A DNA stretch of 64,000 nt. Origin: Notospermus geniculatus. Its lineage: Eukaryota; Nemertea; Pilidiophora; Heteronemertea; Lineidae. The notes beneath the pieces were generated by a model. That model was not told the origin of the DNA. It saw only the letters and a program-made list of their open reading frames with translations, and searched no databases. Position 1 is the first letter of the stretch, and every line of letters starts with the position of its first letter. Of the stretch, positions 51,411 through 62,200 are shown piece after piece. Location: NCBI GenBank assembly GCA_002633025.1, contig NMRB01003130.1, forward strand, positions 1-64,000. The letters are read 5' to 3'. The position numbers and the translations under genes are program-made.

Positions 51411-51728
51411 ATGTCAAAGCCGAAGCCACTGAAAAATAATTCGAAAGGTGCTTCAAAACCGTCCATTGCCAAGTCCAAGACACCAGCGAAGTCGAGTGGA
51501 AAGGCTAAACTTGTGGTTGAATCTTCCGAATTTTCGGCTAGAAAGTCTTCTGATGATGGGATGGGTATTGATCATTTGTCAGACAGTGTGTCGGATGATG
51601 TGGTGAAAACGGTTGTTCAAGTGGTCACTGTGCCCTGTTCTCGTTGCTCGAACGTCAGTGAGGCAAGTAGTTTCGGTGTCGTGATTTTGTCATTTGTCTT
51701 GCCGTCTTTGGCATGTTGGCCTGCATAG
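51411..51728 (+). CDS. Doubtful open frame, Lys/Ser-rich N-terminus, 105 aa
   Basis: MSKPKPLKNNSKGASKPSIA is followed by an acidic/serine stretch (DDGMGIDHLSDSVSDDVVKT), a CxxC pair (VPCSRCSNVSE) and a hydrophobic end. The first 80 residues have coding-like composition, recalling the starts of some retroelement Gag-like proteins. The end looks like read-through. No homologue recognised and no partner exon found. Confidence 0.3.
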   Translation: MSKPKPLKNNSKGASKPSIAKSKTPAKSSGKAKLVVESSEFSARKSSDDGMGIDHLSDSVSDDVVKTVVQVVTVPCSRCSNVSEASSFGVVILSFVLPSLACWPA

Positions 51729-52230
51729 TCAATCCTACTAATGGTTTCCAAAAATGAACTGGACGCTGCCACTCCCCTACTTTAGTTTCTGAGTCTCCAC
51801 TCATCGATCTCGTATCACAGGCCTGGCAGCTGCTATGATTGGATCTTGGCAGTTATTGCATGGTGAACTTAAGACCAGTTGACCCAAATTTTTAAATATC
51901 AAAACCATTCTGGCTGATTAATGCAGCATGATGTTGAAAATGGTTTGTGAACGTGATGCAGCTCAAGTATTCTCGCATTAGCCAGTACAGTTTATGTTCT
52001 TGGTCACTCATCATCCACTACCATTATTAGTTTTTCCCTCATCCATATCATAAGTTATGTTTGTGTTGCATACAACGACCATGTGAGAGCTCAGACCGTC
52101 TCATCCAGTTCAGTCTGATAATCTAATGTATGCAGTCTACTCATGGTAAATTAATGAAGGAACATTTGGGACATTTTCTGTGGGAGTTTCAGCTCACAGA
52201 GTTGGGATCAGGATGAACATGTTGAAAGGG

Positions 52231-52415
52231 TCTGTTCGTTTTCATCAATTGAGGAATTTGAGTTGTGATCCTCGAGAAAATGGAGAAAGCTATGAAGCTG
52301 CAAATTGCAGCGATTATTCTTTACAGCACAACAAATAATCCCTGCAATTTGCAAGTGCATAGCTTTTTCCGTTTTCCCTAAAGGATCACAACTCAGATTC
52401 CTCAAGTGATGAAGG
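52231..52415. repeat. Dispersed hairpin related to the element at 15321-15769
   Basis: TCTGTTCGTTTTCATCAATT ... GAGTTGTGATCCTCGAGAAA ... GGATCACAACTCAGATTCCT repeats the internal hairpin of the PGGT1B-intron element with few changes. The outer termini are not present. Confidence 0.75.
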
Positions 52416-53051
52416 GGAGCCCCTTCGGTTGTCTATTGCAACTATTACTGTACCGGCGGCGGTTGTGTCGCATTTGGGAGATATCCATTCTATCTAAACA
52501 TGCCAAAATGGACTGGAGGTCTCCCTGTTTTAGTTTGTCATATTTGTGGGTTTTCCACAAGAAACAAACATATCTCTGGTTATAGCCTCACTTGGTCATT
52601 GTTGGTTGCAAATGGCTCCCTTGCGTTTTGTATTGATGAAGATGAGATTGGCTATTGACAAAAATGATTTCCATGCAAACCATGAATGGATGAACAGGTA
52701 ACCATGGTGTTTTGTAATTAGTTGGGGCTTGTTGGATTCAATCATGTCAATAATTGAATCCTGGTCCTGTTAATAAGGGTACATGCTGGTGTGCATTATC
52801 AGTTAAGGTACAAGTGATCAGTCAGTGAAGATGGACTCTAAGGTTAGTGCTAGTTGCTCATGGATGTGAATTCTGCAGACTTGATGAGCTTCTGTGTCAC
52901 CCCATCCCTCAGTAGTTGAGTTAAATGGTTGTTTTACACCTTGGGACTCAACATATTCTTCCCTTTTGCTGCTGTAGGGATTTGTTTGCTGGTTTTGACT
53001 TCAGCCTTTGTATTATTGCCTCTGCATGTATCTTTTCAGGAATATACAGTC

Positions 53052-54424
53052 ATGGCTACCTCACAGCTGAAAATGAACGGCCCTGCCCCGCACTTCAAGT
53101 CATGTGCTGTCGTTAACAAGGAGATAAAGGAAGTCAGCATTGATGATTACAAGGGAAAATACCTAGTCTTCTTTTTCTACCCTTTGGATTTGTAAGTAGA
53201 AATCTGTGGCAGTTTCCTTCGTAAAAATATGCTTCAATTTCTAAAAATGGGATTCTAGTGAGATGGTACTTTGTGTTTGTAAGATTGGTACTGGCAGTTA
53301 GATAGTCCAAAGTCGTGGATGGACATGCCCACACCTAATTTTCTCAGTCTGTCACATTTATTGATCAGGTCCATTGCTGTGAAAACTCATTTGGGGGGGG
53401 GGGGTATAGATCATCCATTCCATGTCTATTGAAAAAATCATCCATAATCTATCGTACGATAATTGAATTCTGACACCTTGTTCTTCATTTCAGCACATTT
53501 GTGTGTCCTACAGAAATCATTGCATTCAGTGACCGAGTTGAAGAATTCCGCAAAATCAATTGTGAGGTGGTTGCCTGTTCGTGTGATAGTGAATTCTGTC
53601 ATCTGGCCTGGTGAGTTGATGCGGCTATCTTTTGATGGCACGGTACATGTACTGATGGTAATTAGATAGTGAGACAGCCGGATGTACTGCAGGAGTTAGG
53701 ATGAAAAAGGGCATTTCATTGTAATGAAAAAGTGTCTTTTTCTAGGGTGAACACACCCAGGAAGCAAGGAGGTCTTGGTGACATGAACATCCCCCTCGTG
53801 TCGGACAAGACGGGAGCAATCGCTCGGGCGTATGGGGTGATGAAGGAGGACGAAGGCATTCCATATCGGTAAGTGAACCAGTTCACTTTATCGTTGTCTC
53901 TTCAGGACCATCATTGATCATGCATGAATGAATGTAACATGTGAAATCTATACTTTGCAGTGGGCTTTTCATCATCGACAGCAAGGGTCTGCTTCGCCAA
54001 ATAACTGTCAACGATTTGCCCGTTGGTCGAAGTGTCGATGAAACCCTCCGCCTGGTCCAAGCTTTCCAATTCACAGACGTCCATGGAGAAGGTAAGTCTA
54101 TTCAGATGTGACCCGTTCCAAAAGTGGGCCCAGAGACATACATTTCAGCTGCCGTGAACACTTTCTTCAGCGCCTAAGTTTGCTGCAGCAGGTCACATAC
54201 GTATTATGGAGTTGTAACGTAAACTTGAGGTTATAACCTTTGGCCATTGACCTGCTGTAATGTTGTGATCACGTATTTTCGTTGTGATCACGTATTTTCG
54301 TATTGCCCTATTTTCTCCACAAACTTGTTGTCTTTCAGTTTGTCCTGCTGGTTGGAAACCAGGCAAGAAGACCATGAAGCCCGATACAAATGCAAGCAAA
54401 GAATACTTCCAAAGTTCTAACTAG
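53052..54424 (+). CDS. PRDX1/2-like: Typical 2-Cys peroxiredoxin (PRDX1/2-like), complete, 198 aa
   Basis: Thioredoxin-dependent peroxidase that reduces hydrogen peroxide and alkyl hydroperoxides in the cytosol. Five coding exons join in phase: 53052-53191, 53494-53610, 53746-53868, 53961-54091 and 54339-54424. The peroxidatic cysteine is Cys51 in [15 protein letters not shown] and the resolving cysteine is Cys172 in [12 protein letters not shown]. The GGLG loop ([12 protein letters not shown]) and the C-terminal YF (SKEYF) are present, so the enzyme should be sensitive to over-oxidation as in other eukaryotes. The segment [13 protein letters not shown] has an extra cysteine where vertebrates usually have alanine or valine. 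No signal peptide precedes the ATG. The reading frame upstream in the intron is hydrophobic but has no ATG. Length agrees with PRDX1 (199 aa). Confidence 0.96.
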
Positions 54425-54713
54425 AATGCAGCAAGGAATTTGAAGTGTGAACTGACACTTTTACAGCTCCCATTATCATCCATGTCATGGTTAAACATAC
54501 TTGTACTGTATAAGTGAAGTGAAGTGTAGTCAAGATAAAATGGTACTGTTTTATGAATCACTAACTTCAGGTAATTTTAGTTTGTGCTAAACTGGCCATC
54601 TGATCAACACTGCAGCTGTTGCTACTTGATTTGTTCATGTCTATGTGCTATATTATTGTCTATCCTCTTGCCGTATGAAGGTGCCAGACTGCAAGAAGGG
54701 GATTATTCAGGCT

Positions 54714-54810
54714 GTTTGTTGTGAGGCGAGCAAAAAACTGCTCACCTGAGAACAATAGAAAATTCTATTGTTCTCAGGCGAGCAGTTTTTTTGCTCGCCT
54801 CACAACAAAC
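54714..54810. repeat. Near-perfect 97-bp hairpin downstream of peroxiredoxin
   Basis: GTTTGTTGTGAGGCGAGCAA at 54714 and TTGCTCGCCTCACAACAAAC ending at 54810 are exact complements. Pairing continues to a tiny loop around AATAGAAAATTCTATT. It lies within the likely 3' untranslated region, before the AATAAA at 55693. Confidence 0.95.
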
Positions 54811-57050
54811 GGACTGATTATTTGTTGTTAACATTCCTATAAATGCTAAAGTGGCTTATTTGAGCGTAGTTAGGTGTCTTCCTCAATTTCCCGTATTTGC
54901 TATTTTAATTTCTTCCACTGATGTGATGGTTGACCCACTATTATCTGCACCCATTGGGTAGCTTTGGCCTGCTAGGCCCTCGCAAATGGTGTTCCTTCAA
55001 CCATTTCATGCCAGAGCTTTTTTGTATGGGTTTGCTTGAATGCCACGTCCCGGTATAACACGATGTAACACATTTGTAATGCGATTTCACTTGAAAACAG
55101 CTTTGTGATGTCACCTTGGCCGCATGTCCTGCTATACCAGGAATCGGCACTGAATTGGTTACTTAACTTCATTCCTCATTTGGTTACCAGAGGGCAGCAC
55201 TCTTGGTGGCCAGTCTCGAAACCAGACTACCACCTAGTATTATCGCACTTGTACATGTCTGCCTATACATTCTGGTTAGCCTGGGGACTCTCCTTACAAA
55301 TCTATATGGTACTNNNNNNNNNCTTTGCCTTGATTGCATTGTTTACCTCCAAATGTTGACACGGCACACGCTTCTTAGTTAGGCCTACATGTATACCCCT
55401 GAACATAATTCATGCTACGATACCAATTCGTACAATCTTCCGTCATAATAATTTGTGTGTTCAAAGTGCACATTTGGACAACCTCTGGAGGATGTGTGTT
55501 GCCTGTTTGACGAGAGGTTCATCCATTAGCCATCACACTATGCATCTTTCTCGGTGTTCTTCGTAAAGTTTGTAGTGATGCCACATATCTGACTGTCCAC
55601 AGCATCCACAGCAGCTTACTGATACTCAGTCTTTAGACTCCTGCCAAATCTAAAATCGTGTACGGATCAAAACAATGTGAAATGTTGTTGGAAATAAACA
55701 GCAAATTTCATGCAGAATGTTGTCATTTTGTTCATCATTTTTCTCCACCACCTCTGTCATGGTTGAGTTGCTACTTACCGACAAACGTTTAAAGCAAACT
55801 ATAGCACTTCAGTATGTCCTCAAAGTATGTCATCCCAGGGCCTTTACATATATGCATGTAATATTGCAGTATTTTGTTCATTGCCATGTTTTATCAAGAT
55901 CGCCCCATCTCAAAGGGGTGGTCTTCCTTGCTACTCTACATTTTCTTCACTGCCATTGTATTATCCATGATTTGACTTCAGGTGACCCAAGCATAAGAAT
56001 ACTTGTGGAAGTTGAATTGCAAGTGAACTGCAGAGCGAGTGGAAGAAGTGCAGAGCCGCTTGTTGCCTGTCATTCAGTCATACAAAGCATCATTTTCTCA
56101 TAGCTAGCACATCTATGGTCATTTCCACATGTTTTCCAAAGTTCCAGTCCGTGTGTTAACCCTTTCACTGCTGAATTATTTCCAACACTTTTCCATTTTC
56201 TAGAAATTAGAGGAGACATCTGTGCAGATCAACATGACATCATCTACGCTTTGTAACAGTTCTGCCATCTGTTGGTGAGTCTGATAACCGAAAAAGGTTT
56301 AAAACTCAGCATGCATTGTTCGTTAACTTCTGCACTTTTGGCACTACTTTCATTGCATGCAATAAGTTAAGAAAGGCGTATGTAGTCAGTGTTGCCATTT
56401 ATTTACAAATTATCTCCTCACGGCCGACACGTCCAAAAAATAACACTAGAAAACCATCTTTCAACATGAAAAATACAACAGCGATGCACAAAAAGCATAA
56501 AATGTGCATCCTGCATAGCTAACGTGGTCCTAAAAGCACATGAAGGCAAAATTTGTTCAGCAGATTGTAGCCATACATGCACGTGTAACAGTTCTGTTTC
56601 TGGACGGTATCTTCTAATGTGCGCCTAGCTATAAAGCTTGTGGAACGCTAACCGAGGTCAAGATTACAGCCTACATAAAACAGGTACTAACAAATGAAAG
56701 AATTGGACCAAACTTCCCCAACCCTGTTTTTCACAGCCACCAAGATGGACAATTTTCAAATGCAGAAAATCTTCAGTTTTCAAGTATTCAGAAAGATAAT
56801 AACCACATATTGTGTCTGCTCAGACTGTAATCTTGTCTCAGGAAGTGTTTTACATGTTTTAGGCAGCATGCTAACCTTTCGTTGTTCATAAAGCTCCGAT
56901 AAACTCTGCCACCTTTTCAACTTCATGTGGTTTTTGTGTGAGCAACCACTGGTTTTTGAGTTCACAATATAAACCCACAGTAATAAAGACTTTTCTCAAA
57001 AGGTATCACCATGACCATATCACTGATGCCAATAATGCTAACAATGACCT
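54811..57050. other. Peroxiredoxin 3' flank and non-coding DNA
   Basis: It includes AATAAA at 55693-55698 and a nine-base gap at 55314-55322. CTCF-like words CCAGAGGGCAGCAC (55189-55202) and GCCATCTGTTGGTG (56264-56277) occur. The open frames at 55717-56103 and 56316-56522 show no domains. Confidence 0.4.
55693..55698 (+). terminator. Possible distal poly(A) signal of peroxiredoxin
   Basis: AATAAA about 1.27 kb downstream of the stop, followed by T-rich sequence. If used, the 54714 hairpin is transcribed in the mRNA. Confidence 0.4.
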
Positions 57051-59234
57051 TGAAAAATGTAATTTCAATTAACAGGCCTAGTAATCAACACCATAAAGTG
57101 ATGACTGAAAAGTCTTGTAACGTTCTAAGTATACCTTTTGACAAAACTTTGATATAAAATTTAACACTTGATACACTTTGACTTCGGATTCTAATGAATA
57201 AAACTCAGCAGTCTTCTCATGATTGGACACGATGCCACGCTGCCATGAGATAAAACGGTGCCAGCAGTATCTACCGTGAAACCAACCTCATCCCCATGGT
57301 CCAGTTTATCGAATTTTGTGCATGTGACACTATTAAAAACATGCTGTACATGTAGTTTGACTGCCCTCCATTGGCTATCAGTGGGGATATGGTCAATTGT
57401 TGTAATAGGTCTAACTTGTAATACTTACTACACTGTAGTGTACAGTACAGCTGTTATTCCAGTTCAACACACCCCCTCTGAACTTGAGCAAAGACACTTG
57501 TTTTTAGCATTGGAGGGCAGGAGTGATCTGTACAATTTACATAGAAGACAACACATGGGAATGAGTTTGTTTAAAGCTAAAGTGATAAAATCGTCACATT
57601 CCAATGCTAGATTAAAAGTACCGTACTTAATACTGCATTGATTGACGAATGAAGTGCTGCCATTGACATTGTGGTAAAACATCTTATTGTACAATGTATA
57701 TGCAAATTGGTCCCCTTCACCAGGATTGGTCCCTCGAATGAGGCAATGACACATAATTACATGTACCCTAAAAATATAGGGTACTGATTGACAATTACAA
57801 CACATTGATCGCAAAAAGACAACTAGCACATATTGTATTAACCAAGGACTACATTTTAGCTGCTTGTGGATCAAAACAACTCCATCCAAACGTTTTTGAG
57901 GAACTGTTACAGATGCCCCCAAATGGAGGGGTTAACTACAGGCCAAAGTCAATAGAAACTTTCACTTAATCTGTGAAAGTTGTAACAAACTTTCATATGA
58001 AAGGTAATGATCTCAATAAAGTACAATGTACAAATTTGTATGAGGCAGTCTTCCCTGCAAATGCCATGGATTAAGTGGAACGTGCCTCAAGAAATGCCAA
58101 CGAAAATATGAGCAGTTTTGTATATTTACTGGCGAAACAGTTTGAACACATGATATTCAATGCCCAGCTTCTATTATTGCCCTTCAATAGCAATAAATAG
58201 AATTCTGTAGAAAATTTGCAATGCCTGTGGCGTAAATTTTTCATTCCAAAGTGTAAAAACACTGATAAAGATCACTACTAACAGAACAAGATCTGTTGAG
58301 CATAATATGCTGTTAAAACTGGAGTCGAAACACGAATATACGTACGATCTGTTTTCAAAATTCCCACACCAAGCAGCCAAAGAAAGGGAACACAGACACT
58401 GGAAAACTATATAGAACTGGCCTTTACATATCAGGACTTGCACTGTAATCTGAACGTCCTCCTCATTACATAAACAAGTTGAGGAGATCAACGATCTCCT
58501 AGCACGAAACAGAAACAAACCCCTTTGCAACCACTACCCTGTCTCTCTGAGTTGCTGATACCATCAATGTATAATATTCAAATGAAGTTGAAAAAGATGA
58601 TGTCAGTTGCAATTGGAATGGTACATGTAACCATTGGTGACAAAGGGGTTTAAACAAGGAGAAACTGAGTCAGTCTGGAAACAGGCCTACACACCCTCTT
58701 CTCCTTGTAAGTTCGAAAAGTAATTGAAAATTTCTGTCACAGAATGTGACATGCTCTGAAAGTGTTAATGAGGAGGAGCGAAAAAGTCGAAATGAGATGT
58801 CCCAATATCCTTGTCTTATAGAACATCTTCGTCACACATGTTGGCCAGTGTTTGACTGCAGCGGTGTTTTCAGCAACCCAGCCCACGTGAACACTTTGAA
58901 TTAGTAATGAAAATCATGTCAACACAAACAAAGCTATATTATTAGTTCAACAACTAAGACATAGACCTCTAGACATGACAGTTTTTGAACTGTCCATAAA
59001 CTCAACAAGCAGTAAATCAAGTGCAAAATGACATAAAGCTCAACAAACTAAAGTCTTGATTTCACTACTGCATTCAGAAGCTAGTAATGCACTATTCTTA
59101 TCCCTGTCTGTTTCAAATGAAACTTTCCTGAACAAGCAACCCGTTTAAGAATACCACTACTTATTCCATCAAGCACCACTCTCTCGACTGGCTCTGTATT
59201 TTGTAATACTGCGTCACGTCATTCAGAGGCCCAT
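57051..59234 (-). other. Probable 3' untranslated region and flank of MAP3K1
   Basis: No exon-like frames are seen on either strand that are supported by splice sites or domains. The region lies directly downstream of the MAP3K1 stop. The position of the transcript end is not evident. Confidence 0.35.
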
Positions 59235-62200
59235 TCAATCGCCGGTGTCTCGCACTGCCTGCTGATACTGTGTGAATAATGGATGCCTCAGGCATTCCTT
59301 GGCTGTTGGCCGATCGTCCGAGGTCTGTTCTAAACAGCGCAGCATCAGGTCTCTGACTGGTGGGGAAAGAAAGTCGGGAATCGGTGGTGCTTTAGTAGCC
59401 GAAGCAATCTGAAAGAAAACAGTGAATGTTAAAATACTCTTCAGACATTGCGATCTCGGTTGTTAGTTTTAGCTCTCCCCCTTGATTCCTGATGAGTTTT
59501 AGCTCTCCCCCTTGATTCCTGAGGAGTTTTAGCTCCCCCCCTTGATTCCTGAGGAGTTTTAGCTCTCCCCCTTGATTCCTGAGGGGAATTTTGAAGTCAG
59601 ATACCTTTTCTTTGCATGGTCATCTTGTGAGCACTCAGTGTTCAGAAGTTTGAATCCATGCACTGAAAATGCATGTGCACTGACATATCCATGACGTACG
59701 TACATACATGTACATGTACATGTACCCGTACACTTACCTTAAATATTAATGCCAAATGATTTGACAGATCATTTGCATTCCACGGTGGTTTACAGGTGGC
59801 CATTTCAATCATCACACAACCTATGCTCCAGATGTCACAGCTTCGGCCATAATTCTCTCCTCGCAAAACCTGCGACAGAATGAAATTTCAGTCCAATACG
59901 AATCAAACAGTTGGAACTGATGGCCTCAGAAGCCATCAGTCTACAGATTACGGTACATGACTGTTGGTTTTGCAACTCTATACGTGTATACTGACCAACT
60001 TCATTAAACGAAGTGGCGACAGACATAGTTATTGTGGGATTCGAACCCACGATCTCGCAACCTTAAAACGCAGAACCTCCAACGACAGAGGAGCTAGTGC
60101 TACCTGTACAAACTACCAAGACACTTGGACCTTACCTCTGGAGCCATGAATGCTATCGTCCCAAGCAACTGCCCTTTAAATTCCCCGGCTTGGGTTTGTT
60201 GCGCTGACAGCCTGGCAGATGCCCCAAAGTCAGCTATTCGCACTTGCTTCCCTGAGCTGTCGACGAGCAAGTTAGCACCTTTGAGATCACGGTGAAGTAT
60301 CTGATGCTCATGAAGGTAGGCCAGACCCTTTAGAATCTGCTGTGTGTAGTTGACCAGGACTGTTTCAGAGAAGGCACCATACTTCTCCAGGAGATAGGCA
60401 ACAGATCCACCTAGGAATATTGAGAGAAATATTTACTACTGTGCTGTGGCAGCCTGAACTTGTTAATCATAATCGAAGTGAATTCATGGTCTGGTCCAGT
60501 GAAATTTTATCACACTAGTACATGTATGAGCTAATGGTAATTTGAATCAAGTCACCTACCTGGCATCCATTCAACAAACATGTTGAAATGACAGCCTTCC
60601 TGGGTAGCTCCAAGAATCCGGACTATGTTTGGGTGATTCAATTTCGTCATGAGTCCAAATTCATCTTTGATTGATTCCACAACCTTTTCCTGGTCTGAAC
60701 CCGAGTTGCGGCAGAAGGCAATCTGTAATATCATATCATACAGAAAATGATAACAGCTCTTCATGAAAGTTGCCACTGCAAACTCCTATTGCATGCAGGA
60801 ATTCACCTGACTGCACAATGTTTCAGCCATATTCACTCGCATTACTTTCTGGTTCCTTTAATTGAGTAGTTAAACCATTGCCGGATGATGCACGGTAAAC
60901 TGTGGGTCATTTCCCCAACCCACTGACAGCAAATTTCCACCTACCTGCTTCAAAGCCATGATCGTCCCAGTCTTGTAATCCCTTGTCTGGTAACACGTAC
61001 TGAATGCTCCAGTCCCCAACACTGGACCCTTCAGCCAGTCCACACTCTCTCGGTACACGGACTTGGACGAATCAACCTCATCCTCTTCCTAAAGATATCA
61101 AGAAAATGAATTAGTTTCCTTAGCCGAGTCAGCAGCAGTGTTTCAAAGGAAAAGATTAGGAAACTTTCAATTGCAGCAAGTGGCCAGAACGCCATTTTGT
61201 CAGTTGAAGGCAAGTCTTGCCGTGAACTGCCAGGAAGAGTTCGGTAAGGTACTGCAGTTTCTTGCAAGTTTTCTTACACAGTGATTCGTACCTCAGGTTG
61301 AACTCTGATGGCGGCATGTTCATTTGGTTTGGTAGAAAGCCCCGGAATGTACGGCAGCTTTTCCTGCGATGATGCAGATGCTTCCATCGCACATGCTAAA
61401 GCTATCATCTCTTCTTCCTCGATCTCATCCTTGCAGCCGTAACATGCACGAGTGTTATACCATCCTGAAAACAAAAGACAAAAGCTGTCACTTGGTTGTC
61501 ACTGCAACTCAACCAAAAACTGGCTTTCTGCTGATCTGTACCTAATTTTGAATTCACATTCTCTACCAACCTGTAGCGTCCAATGGTAGCCTTTGTCTCT
61601 TAACGTTTCTCTTCGGGGACGTAGCGACCTCTGTCTTGAACGTGATCAGTTTGTCCTCAGGTGTAGATGGAGACAGAGTCACATCAGATAAATCACCCTC
61701 TCGTGATGCTGGAAGACTGATGGTGTGATGAATGGATCCACTCGGTCGGTATCCCCTGGACGTTCCCTCACAGCTGCACTTTCTCTGAGAAATTGGTGGT
61801 TTCTCTTTGAGTAAGGTTTCTGAACCTTGGACATTTTCATAACCAAAATGGCTGGAGTTTTCATTGGCGGATTTTGGTGTCGGTGGAGGGGTCAGATGAC
61901 CTTCAGGTAACTTTGGGGTCACGCTTTCTTCATCAGTGGACGGATGGGATGCCTTGGCTCCTGGAATACTGGCCCTTCTGCGCTTCATAGGCGAGGAATT
62001 CCTCCGTCTTCTACTTCTTGGAGTTTCACCTTGCATCAACTCCTGCTCCCGGTCACCTTCGGCATCTCCTGTAGTTTCTTTGGCAAATGCGATATGGTCA
62101 TAAGCAGGTTCCCTTTGCACCATCAACGCCACCTGCTGTGTCACTGTGAACTCACTGGCGACAACTGACAACCTGCGCTTCATTCGTACGTGTAGACTCC

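Larger units (their letters stand above)
50256..53039. other. Region with few supported features
   Basis: From 50780 to 51010 there are several degenerate copies of ATTGGCTACA / TTTGGCTATGAAA words, as in a decayed repeat. A hairpin related to 15429-15645 lies at 52231-52415. The peroxiredoxin 5' untranslated exon should lie near its right end, because an acceptor (TCTTTTCAG) precedes 53040. No other gene seen apart from the doubtful frame at 51411. Confidence 0.45.

Noticed and set aside
52929-53051. Hydrophobic in-frame extension upstream of peroxiredoxin that could be a signal peptide (PRDX4-like)
   Set aside because: No in-frame ATG precedes it, and a good acceptor at 53039 places it in an intron.
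57258-57922. Open frames of 127 and 152 codons downstream of MAP3K1
   Set aside because: No domain or splice support, opposite strands overlap, and composition is like untranslated DNA.
60029-60103. Possible tRNA gene on the minus strand
   Set aside because: B box and T arm are good, but no credible acceptor or anticodon stem. More likely a SINE fragment.
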